A DNA stretch of 64,000 nt from Paenibacillus sp. FSL H8-0048. GTDB taxonomy: Bacteria > Bacillota > Bacilli > Paenibacillales > Paenibacillaceae. Below, piece by piece: positions 53,515 through 60,563 of the stretch. The stretch is taken from positions 5,518,001 through 5,582,000 of the forward strand of contig NZ_JBBODF010000001.1 in NCBI RefSeq assembly GCF_038002825.1. The letters run 5' to 3'. The translations under genes were made by a program, and so were the position numbers. Every line of letters begins with the position of its first letter. The first letter of the stretch is position 1. The notes below the pieces were generated by a model. That model searched no databases. It had not been told where the DNA came from and saw nothing but the letters and a program-made list of their open reading frames with translations.

Positions 53515-54513
53515 ATGAGACCACCGGAGAACAAGACAACGGGCAAGCAAACAGGGTTCAAAAAAGTGCGTAAAATTCTGCTTAGAGTATTGGGAGCGAT
53601 CCTGGCCGCTATCGTGCTTTTTGTGGGGATTGTGTATATCACGAATGTCATCAGCAGCAATGCCGAGGCCAAAAGGATAGAGCCTTACGGCCAGCATGTA
53701 TCCGTAGACGGCAAGAATATGAATGTGTTCATAGAGGGCGACGGCCCGGACACAGTCGTGCTGCTTCCCGGCTTCGGAACCGCTTCACCGGTGCTTGATT
53801 TCAAGCTGCTCATCGATGAGCTGTCTGCGCATTACAAGGTTGTAGTGGTGGAGCCTTTCGGCTACGGCTTAAGCGACGCAACGAAGAAAGAACGAACCTC
53901 AGAGAATATCGTAAGTGAAATCCATGAAGCACTGCAGCAGCTAGATATTGACCGTTATATCCTTATGGGCCATTCTATATCAGGCATTTATAGTCTGGAT
54001 TATGTGAATAAATACTCAGATGAAGTCAGTGCATTTGTCGGACTGGACAACAGTGTACCCTCGCTGAGCGAGAAAAAGATTGAGTCTTCAGAGACAACTA
54101 TGGTTAAATGGTTCCGCAATTTGGGCTTTGCCCGGCTGCAATTGAAGCTGAGTGCTGACCCTTACGAGGGACTGGCGTATGATGAACATACCAAAGAACA
54201 ATTGAACCTGCTGATACAGAAAAATATGTACAATACGACGCTGTTAAATGAGGCGGAGAACATGTACTCCAGCTTTAAAGGGGCTGAACAGCGGGGGGTA
54301 ACATTCCCTCCCAATCTCCCTGTCCTTCTTTTTGTTCAAGCAGAGCATCCGGCAACCGATCAATGGATTCCTGAGCATGAGAAGCTGATTCAGAAGTCCG
54401 TCCATGCCGAAATGGAGCTGCTGGATGCCAATCATTATTTATACCGTTCTCATCCCGCAGAAATTGCGGAGAAATTCATGAGCTTCATGAAGGGGATAGG
54501 GCAGCAGCCATGA
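53515..54513 (+). CDS. Membrane-anchored alpha/beta hydrolase
   Basis: The second of two in-frame ATGs (53515) is preferred because AGGGG is nine bases upstream. The 332-residue protein has a short basic N terminus, one membrane helix (about residues 18-40, LGAILAAIVLFVGIVYI), and an alpha/beta-hydrolase domain outside: VLLPGFGTASPVLDF, nucleophile Ser in LMGHSISGIYSL, and a candidate His in LDANHYLYRSHP. Substrate is unknown; relatives include esterases and haloperoxidase-like enzymes. It stands alone. Confidence 0.85.
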   Translation: MRPPENKTTGKQTGFKKVRKILLRVLGAILAAIVLFVGIVYITNVISSNAEAKRIEPYGQHVSVDGKNMNVFIEGDGPDTVVLLPGFGTASPVLDFKLLIDELSAHYKVVVVEPFGYGLSDATKKERTSENIVSEIHEALQQLDIDRYILMGHSISGIYSLDYVNKYSDEVSAFVGLDNSVPSLSEKKIESSETTMVKWFRNLGFARLQLKLSADPYEGLAYDEHTKEQLNLLIQKNMYNTTLLNEAENMYSSFKGAEQRGVTFPPNLPVLLFVQAEHPATDQWIPEHEKLIQKSVHAEMELLDANHYLYRSHPAEIAEKFMSFMKGIGQQP

Positions 54514-54658
54514 GGCTCTGCCGGGGATTTACTAAACTTAATAAAACACAGTGAATTAATAAGAATTTTATCTTTTCAAATGACATGGTTTGTGAGAGAA
54601 TAGGTACAATCTTGTAGAGTTAACATTTGACATTACCTATTTTAGAGGAGGAAACACC

Positions 54659-55954
54659 ATGTCAGAAGAGCGCAAGCTGTCCTTTGAAACCCTCGCTGTC
54701 CACGCAGGCCAGGAGATTGATCCCACTACTCTAGCCCGTGCCGTGCCGTTGTACCAGACCACTTCCTACGGGTTCCGCGATGCGGAGCACGCTGCAAATC
54801 TGTTCGCGCTCAAGGAGTTCGGCAATATCTACACCCGGCTGATGAATCCGACGACTGATGTGTTTGAACAGCGGCTGGCTGCTCTGGAGGGCGGGGCAGG
54901 GGCACTGGCGACCGCTTCCGGGCAAGCGGCGATTTCCTTCTCTATTCTGAATATTGCCGGAGCAGGCGATGAGATTGTCTCTTCGGCCAGTCTCTACGGC
55001 GGAACCTATAATATGTTCTCCACGACGCTGCCCAAGCTGGGGATTAAGGTGAACTTCGTGAATTCCGATGACCCTGAGAACTTCCGGGCAGCGATCACAG
55101 ATAAGACCAAGGCGCTCTACGCCGAGACGATTGGCAATCCGCAAGGGAACATTCTGGATATCGAAAAAGTTGCCGCCATCGCCCACGAGCACGGCATTCC
55201 GCTGATTGTGGACAATACCTTCCCGAGCCCGTACCTGCTGCGTCCAATCGAACACGGGGCAGATATCGTCGTACACTCGGCCACCAAATTCATCGGCGGA
55301 CACGGAACCTCCATCGGCGGTATCATCGTGGACGGCGGCAAGTTCGACTGGAAGGCCAGCGGCAAGTTCCCGGGCCTGACCGAACCGGACCCGAGCTACC
55401 ACGGTTTAGTCTACACGGAAGCGGTGGGGCCAATCGCCTACATCATCAAAGCCCGCGTGCAATTGCTCCGCGACCTTGGCGCGGCGATCTCCCCGTTCAA
55501 CTCCTGGCTGCTGCTGCAGGGTCTGGAGACGCTGCATTTGCGTCTGGAGCGCCACAGCGAGAATGCACTGAAGGTTGCCCGGTATCTGGAGGCGCATGAT
55601 GATGTAGAGTGGGTCAGCTATGCCGGACTGCAGAGCCATCCATCCTATGAGCTGGCCCAGAAATATCTGCCTAAGGGCCAAGGGGCGATCCTGACCTTCG
55701 GCATCAAGGGCGGGGCTGCCGCAGGGGTGAAGGTTATCGAGAACGTGAAGCTGTTCTCGCATCTGGCCAATGTCGGCGATTCCAAGTCGCTGATCATCCA
55801 CCCGGCCAGCACGACCCACCAGCAGCTGTCGGATGAGGAACAGAAGGCGGCTGGTGTAACGCCGGAGCTGCTGCGCTTGTCGATCGGAACCGAATCCATC
55901 GATGACATCCTCTACGACCTGGAGCAGGCGATCGCTGCCAGCCAGCAGGGCTAG
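54659..55954 (+). CDS. metY: O-acetylhomoserine sulfhydrylase (MetY)
   Basis: The 431-residue PLP enzyme belongs to the Cys/Met metabolism family with the MetY-type insert: LAVHAGQEIDPTT, YTRLMNPTTDVFEQR, NPQGNILDIEKVA, VDNTFPSPYLLRPIEHGAD, and the Schiff-base Lys in VHSATKFIGGHGTSIGG. It joins O-acetylhomoserine and sulfide to make homocysteine. GAGGAGG precedes the ATG. No S-box motif was found in the 145-base leader; TACAAT at 54605 is a possible -10. It is a single-gene unit ending at a clear terminator. Confidence 0.95.
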   Translation: MSEERKLSFETLAVHAGQEIDPTTLARAVPLYQTTSYGFRDAEHAANLFALKEFGNIYTRLMNPTTDVFEQRLAALEGGAGALATASGQAAISFSILNIAGAGDEIVSSASLYGGTYNMFSTTLPKLGIKVNFVNSDDPENFRAAITDKTKALYAETIGNPQGNILDIEKVAAIAHEHGIPLIVDNTFPSPYLLRPIEHGADIVVHSATKFIGGHGTSIGGIIVDGGKFDWKASGKFPGLTEPDPSYHGLVYTEAVGPIAYIIKARVQLLRDLGAAISPFNSWLLLQGLETLHLRLERHSENALKVARYLEAHDDVEWVSYAGLQSHPSYELAQKYLPKGQGAILTFGIKGGAAAGVKVIENVKLFSHLANVGDSKSLIIHPASTTHQQLSDEEQKAAGVTPELLRLSIGTESIDDILYDLEQAIAASQQG

Positions 55955-56103
55955 TCTAGCGGGAACGGGCTGTGTTTGGGGGAGCGGTTGAGCCGCTGAG
56001 CTGCCGGAGAGTTGCAGCCGGATAGACGGTGAGCAGAAGCCGTGTATTCCTCCCAACAGGTTTCAATTGAGCACAGTTCCTGGAAACTCAGGAAGAGAAA
56101 TTA

Positions 56104-56155
56104 AAGACCACTGTTTGATGCAGAATGTTTCTGTATTAGGCGGTGGTCTTTTTTT
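56104..56155. terminator. Rho-independent terminator
   Basis: AAGACCACTG pairs with CGGTGGTCTT around an inner CAGAA/TTCTG stem, followed by TTTTTTT. It lies 150 bases after metY. The following gap to 56725 contains GA-rich and CCGAAC/CACTCCAGCTCACC low-complexity stretches and no supported gene. Confidence 0.8.
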
Positions 56156-56725
56156 AGAGGGAGCAGGAGATGGGGGGGAGTGGGAGTAATGGGAAGAGGG
56201 AGAAGGGGCGGGGATGTGAGAAATGAGGAAGCGGATTGTGAGGAAAGCGGTTCGCAAGAAAAGCGGTTCGTGAGAGGAGCGGGAGAAAATCTGCTGTAGT
56301 AAATACAATAGATCACTCAAGCGTCAAGCCGAAGCCAACCCGAACTCCAACCCCGACCCCGAACCCGAACCATTTCAAAGCCTTAAGAGATTAACAACAA
56401 ATATGTAAAGGTTACTTCCTACCTGCTCCAACTCGCCCCACTCACTCCAGCTCACCCACCACTTCAGTTCACCTACTCACTCCAGCTCACCCACTCACGT
56501 CAGCTTACCCACGGACTCCAGGTCGTCGTTCCACCTTAACTCGCCGCCCCACCGCCTGCTCACTACTCATCCGGTGAGGTGCTGTTGTCGCATTCATTTG
56601 ATACCGCTTGCATATTTCAGTGCCATTGCCAGTATTTATAGATTGAAGCCTCTTAAAATGCTGGCAGCTTCTCCTCAGGGGGGAGCGGAGCGGCAGTAAT
56701 TCAAAGGTAAAGGGTGGGTGCGAGG

Positions 56726-57784
56726 ATGAAGGGTGAACGCCAGCAGAAGGATGATCCAAACAAGGAAGAGCGCCCGTTCAAGTATAACACCGGCGACCGG
56801 ACCCTTGGCATAGAGATGAGCCAGTCCGCATCTGTCGCTTCCGCCGCAGCGGAATTTCTTGCTGAAGGGGAACCGCGTAAGGGAAAGGTGAACCGGGACC
56901 GGACGTATTCCCGCCGCCCGGGTGAGCGACAGGCATTCCTGGTCCTGCGCGATGGAGCGGGCGAGCGGTCTCTTCAACGCGCAGAGCCGGGTGTCTACCC
57001 TGCGGGCCCTTGCCTGATCCGGGGCGAAGAATGGCTGCTTGCGCCGGAGGTTGCAACACTCTATTCAAGCTGGATGTCATGCAGTGATGAGGAGCAGGCG
57101 GAGCGTATCCTGCAGCGGATCTATCACCGGCTGCGGGCTGCTGCTGCCGACCTCCTGGAGTCGGCGGATGGCGTCTGGGCCGCAGTGGCTCTGCTCTATA
57201 CGCCGGAGCTTGCTGCCCGCCCGGCCAGGCTCGCTGCGCTTCAGGATGCGCAGCTTGACGCGCTGTTCGCTGCCGCGCTGCACAGCCAGCGGCTGGGCGG
57301 CGACAGCCGCATCGACTTGCTGGCGCCGTACCCCGCCAGCCTGGAGGAATTCGCGGCGCAGCGCGAATTCATTGAGGGCGTGGCCGAGCAGACCCTCGGC
57401 CACGCTTATGCGGCAGCCTGCCGTATCGGGGCGCTGCTCGCGCCCGATGTGGGGCAGGCTGCCGCCGGGGAAATCGCGCGCATCGCCGATTTCCTGGTGC
57501 TGGACGGCGCGGCGGGCGAAGCCGCGCCGGGGGAGAGCGCCGCCGAGGGCTTCGCGCAGGCGGCGGCCGGGGTGCTGGCCGCCGTGCGCCGGGTGCGGCC
57601 GGCGGCGGCAGTGCTCGCCGCGGGGGCACCGGCGGCGTACGCGCTGGCCGATCTGTATGAGATCGGCATGAGCGGGATCTTTTGCAGCGCGGCCCAGCGG
57701 ACCGAAGCGCTGCTGCGGGCGGCCTGCCTCACTTGGATAGCGAGGCAGGAGCATTCCGATGCTGCCGCCGGAAGCTGGCAGTAG
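56726..57784 (+). CDS. Degenerate PEP-utilizing-enzyme-like protein
   Basis: The 352-residue product (ATG 56726; GTG 56714 is an alternative) has a polar N-terminal ~70 residues and then a region resembling the C-terminal TIM barrel of enzyme I/PEP synthase. PASLEEFAAQREFIEGVAEQ, RIGALLAPDVGQAAAGEIARIADFLVLDG and VLAAGAPAAYALADLYEIGMSGIFCSA align in order with the barrel segments that normally carry the metal Glu, the GTNDLTQY loop and the catalytic Cys. All three active elements are replaced here, so catalysis is unlikely. Codons in 57270-57670 are extremely GC- and Ala-rich. The gene stands alone; function is unknown. Confidence 0.6.
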   Translation: MKGERQQKDDPNKEERPFKYNTGDRTLGIEMSQSASVASAAAEFLAEGEPRKGKVNRDRTYSRRPGERQAFLVLRDGAGERSLQRAEPGVYPAGPCLIRGEEWLLAPEVATLYSSWMSCSDEEQAERILQRIYHRLRAAAADLLESADGVWAAVALLYTPELAARPARLAALQDAQLDALFAAALHSQRLGGDSRIDLLAPYPASLEEFAAQREFIEGVAEQTLGHAYAAACRIGALLAPDVGQAAAGEIARIADFLVLDGAAGEAAPGESAAEGFAQAAAGVLAAVRRVRPAAAVLAAGAPAAYALADLYEIGMSGIFCSAAQRTEALLRAACLTWIARQEHSDAAAGSWQ

Positions 57785-57855
57785 GAGGCAGACAGGGCGG
57801 CTGTTCCTAATTCATCTAGAACCGCGAACTGTGCTCAAGCTGCTGCCACCATCTA

Positions 57856-58001
57856 AGCCTGATCACCGACACACGCCGGTGATCAGGCCTTTGGGCCGCC
57901 AGACTATACATCATTACCGATAACTCTCAGTGCCTAAGCGACTCTGCTATAACAATAACCCGATTCCTCCAGCCATTCAGGCTGCGGCGGAATCGGGTTA
58001 T
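57856..58001. terminator. Two hairpins between convergent genes, second terminator-like on minus strand
   Basis: GCCTGATCACCG pairs perfectly with CGGTGATCAGGC (57857-57888) but lacks a T run. AATAACCCGATTCC pairs with GGAATCGGGTTAT (57955-58001) with an inner AGCC/GGCT stem; on the minus strand it is followed by TTGTTATAG. They separate the 56726 gene from the convergent deacetylase. Confidence 0.55.
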
Positions 58002-58071
58002 CTTGTGCTGCGTAAGGCAGGGAGTTGCCACACCACCGTGTACCTTTGAACTAACCGGATGCTGTAGCCGA

Positions 58072-58250
58072 AATCCTGCACTAAATACAACATTCCCCGC
58101 GTTAAGTCGGCTGTAACTATGGATTGCTGCATGAAATGCAGCATTTCTCATCCCCCGAACTGATGGGAGAGACAATTCCTGCATTTTGTACAACATTCCT
58201 TTCAAAACCCCGGGAGTAATGAATCAAAGCTGCAATTTGTGCAACATTTC
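58072..58250. repeat. Phased TGCA-N5-TGCA palindrome array, 4 units
   Basis: Cores TGCA-N5-TRCA are centred at 58083, 58134, 58186 and 58237, with steps 51, 52 and 51. Two units have TACA in the right arm. The wider context (AATCCTGCA...TACAACATTCC) matches the other arrays. It lies just downstream of the deacetylase stop codon. Confidence 0.85.
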
Positions 58251-58270
58251 TCCTTCGTGGCCAGCAATTT

Positions 58271-59071
58271 CTACCCCAGTCTAACCGTCCCCCCGCCCGG
58301 AATCCGGCGGACCTCATCCCCCGCAGAGACCCACACCTCCGTAGCCGAAGGATTATAGACCATCTCCTGCGAAGCGGAGAAGCGCAGTCCCTGTACAGCA
58401 GACAGGTAGTTCACAATCTCAATGTTTGTCGCATACCAGATGTCTTCATGGCCGCCTATCATAGTGGCGAACTGCTCCAGCTCTCCCCAGTTGTCATCGT
58501 CATTGAACTCATAGCTGTGTCCCCAGACATAGAGAAGCTGCATGTACGAGAAGCGGGGCTTCTCCTCCAGAAACTTTTGGCCCAGGCTGAGCATCTCCTT
58601 GTGGTGGCAGGTAGGGTGCCAGGCCAGCAGGTTGTCCGGCAGGCTGAAGCTGCGGTGGGAATTCACCGTGCGGGAATATTCAATGCCCAGGGCAGGCAGC
58701 AAGCCGATCACCTGATCATCGTAATTGCCGAACGGATAGGACATGCCTCTTACTGGATAACCGGCCAACGCCTCCAGCGCCTTACGGTCGGTCAGAATCT
58801 CATCGGCGATCCCCTCGCGCGGGGTCATGGTGAGGAAGGGATGGGTGCTGGTATGTGCCGAAATCTCATGCCCCTCATAGAGCGCAGCCACCTCGTCCCG
58901 CGAGATGTAGCCCTCATTGCCGAATAACCCCGAATTCAGATGAAAAGACCCCTTCAGCCCATGCCCATTCAGAATCTCCACGAGCTTACGGTCGTGGATT
59001 CTTCCATCATCCCAGCTTGTTGTTAGCGCTTTAGAAACTCCGCCTGGAAAAAGATCGAATTTAACTCTCAT
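58271..59071 (-). CDS. Polysaccharide deacetylase-family protein (NodB fold)
   Basis: The 266-residue protein has the NodB motifs: SWDDG with the catalytic/metal Asp pair, HTSTH (HxxxH metal ligands), and MSYPFGNYDD. A small C-terminal beta region of about 45 residues follows (SASQEMVYNPSATEVWVSAG). There is no signal peptide, so it may be cytosolic and act on an imported oligosaccharide rather than on the wall. AGGGAGGAT precedes the start on the minus strand. It is divergent from decayed pectin-gene remnants. Confidence 0.85.
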   Translation of the reverse strand: MRVKFDLFPGGVSKALTTSWDDGRIHDRKLVEILNGHGLKGSFHLNSGLFGNEGYISRDEVAALYEGHEISAHTSTHPFLTMTPREGIADEILTDRKALEALAGYPVRGMSYPFGNYDDQVIGLLPALGIEYSRTVNSHRSFSLPDNLLAWHPTCHHKEMLSLGQKFLEEKPRFSYMQLLYVWGHSYEFNDDDNWGELEQFATMIGGHEDIWYATNIEIVNYLSAVQGLRFSASQEMVYNPSATEVWVSAGDEVRRIPGGGTVRLG

Positions 59072-59139
59072 TGCTGTTATCCTCCCTGACTATAAAATAT
59101 ACCGAATATGCATGTGAGCACCGCTCCCGCCTAAGACGA

Positions 59140-59305
59140 ATACGGCTCCACCAAGAACAATGCCAGAATGGAGGGCGATTAGCAAGATTCTTGTTAATGG
59201 ACGGCATTCCGCCGCTTGGCTACACTGAGGTGGCGAACAGGGCGATTGGGCAGCAGCTTAGCAGCAGCAGGCCCTGGTCAGGACATTCACAAGGGAGAAC
59301 AGGAT
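59140..59305 (+). pseudogene. Remnant of an SGNH-type esterase, C-terminal end
   Basis: One frame reads LLMDGIPPLGYTEVANRAIGQQL and then stops just where the next remnant starts. It resembles the C-terminal block of SGNH/GDSL esterases (usual pattern DGIHPNxxGYxxxA), with the catalytic His apparently lost. No upstream esterase blocks remain. The neighbour fits a YesT-type rhamnogalacturonan acetylesterase, but the match is short. Confidence 0.35.
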
Positions 59306-59450
59306 GAAGACCGTGTCACGAACAGCACTGGAAGGCCATATCGCCCGTGTCATTGAGCGGATGAAGGATATGCAAGGCTCGATTCAGGAGACCGCACCTA
59401 TCGGAATTATTACGATGGCAATTGGGAGTGGCCGCAGGGGGGATTGTTGA
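59304..59450 (+). pseudogene. Remnant of a GH105/GH88 glycosidase, N-terminal end
   Basis: An ATG at 59308 (after GGGAGAACAGG) opens ALEGHIARVIERMKDMQGS, then a frame change gives YYDGNWEWPQG, the typical N-terminal pairing of unsaturated rhamnogalacturonyl hydrolases. The frame then ends within a few codons. Roughly 300 residues of the enzyme are missing, so this is a decayed fragment. Confidence 0.5.
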
Positions 59451-59504
59451 TAGGAGGATTAGGCTCATAAACCCGTGACGGAAACGGGGCGGACAGCGGC
59501 GCAC

Positions 59505-59759
59505 GAATGAAAGGTATAAATACACCACATATTTGGAAATCCAACATTGGTGTGAGAATGAAGAGCATAAATACACTACATTTCTGGAAATCTCCCGTTG
59601 GAGTGCGAATGAAGGGTATAAATACACTATATTTCCGAAAATTCACCACAAGCGCACGAATGAAGAGCATAAATACACTACATTTCTGGAAATCTCCCGT
59701 TGGAGTGCGAATGAAGGGTATAAATGCACCACATTACGGCCAATCCACCATTGGTCCCG
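59505..59759. repeat. Tandem array of exactly 51 bp, five units
   Basis: Units begin at 59505, 59556, 59607, 59658 and 59709. Each starts GAATGAA and contains ATAAATRCAC. Units 2 and 4 are identical over all 51 bases, while 1, 3 and 5 form a second subtype (GGTATAAAT), giving a 102-bp higher-order pattern. Units 2 and 4 carry ATTTC-TG-GAAAT and CTCC-CGTT-GGAG palindromes. The open frames it produces are 17-residue repeats without coding character. Confidence 0.85.
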
Positions 59760-59895
59760 CTGCCGTATCATGTGCACGTTTAGCCGCATTTTCGCATGTC
59801 GTTATCATGCTAAAGAAGGGCATGATCGTCAAGGAATCGGCCCGACGGATACGGTACTCTAAAGGGGTAGATGACATAAGGTTGGAGGGACACGG

Positions 59896-60561
59896 ATGCA
59901 GCGTTGTTTATATAGAGCCGAGTGCAGGGACGAAGCTAATTCGTCAGCGTTCTGGGATGCACATACCCCGTTACTGAATGAACGTATGGATAGGCTGGGA
60001 CTTGAACGGCTGAGTATTTTTCAGGATGGCCAGGAGCTGTTTCTGTACTATGAGTGCACCAGCCGGGAGGTGGAGCCGGAGCAGTTATTCCAGGGTGCGG
60101 CAGAGATTCTCAAGGAATGGCCGGGAGGGGAGCAGCCCCGGTTGTGGGTGCCTATGATGGATATTTTTCATTATCAGCAGCCGGTTTCCGCAGAGCATTG
60201 GGAGCGCAGTCATTCGGCGGGAACCCCCTACGGAAGAGTGGCGGTACTGAAGCCGGAGCAGGTCGCAAGCTATGTGTATCACCATTATCAGTACCAGGAG
60301 GAGCGCCCGGGAGACGGTGACAAGTACGGGATTATCGGGCTGCATGAGAACCTGCTGTTTTTCTATTCCGAGCTGCCTGCAACGGTAGAGCCTGCACCAT
60401 ACAACGGGAAGCTTACCACGAATCTGCGGCCGGACAACTGGGGTGAGGTGATGGACCCGCATTTCAGGAAATGGAGTGAGGTGGAGCCGGATCAGGCCAT
60501 TTGGAAAAAGCTTGCACACGTCCTTACCATCCCCCGCCCCCATACAGGAAAAGGAGAATGA
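59896..60561 (+). CDS. L-rhamnose mutarotase-like (RhaM) protein
   Basis: The 221-residue protein has an N-terminal ~95 residues with the RhaM-like dimeric alpha/beta-barrel pattern (RAECRDEANSSAFWDAHTPLLNERM, LERLSIFQDGQELFLYYE, PRLWVPMMDIFHYQQP). The remaining ~125 residues are not recognised; they include YGRVAVLKPEQVASYVYHHYQYQEE, which could be a second, diverged barrel unit. TTGGAGGG lies upstream of the ATG. It is two bases from the GH2 gene, suggesting joint use of a rhamnose-type or related sugar. Function is tentative. Confidence 0.6.
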   Translation: MQRCLYRAECRDEANSSAFWDAHTPLLNERMDRLGLERLSIFQDGQELFLYYECTSREVEPEQLFQGAAEILKEWPGGEQPRLWVPMMDIFHYQQPVSAEHWERSHSAGTPYGRVAVLKPEQVASYVYHHYQYQEERPGDGDKYGIIGLHENLLFFYSELPATVEPAPYNGKLTTNLRPDNWGEVMDPHFRKWSEVEPDQAIWKKLAHVLTIPRPHTGKGE

Positions 60562-60563
60562 TT

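Noticed and set aside
54514..54658. S-box (SAM) riboswitch before metY
   Set aside because: The 145-base leader lacks the S-box core motifs and a terminator stem.
59507..59977. Plus-strand frames with MKSINTLHFWKSPVGVR-type repeats
   Set aside because: Created by the exact 51-bp array; more than one frame is open at once and none has a ribosome site.
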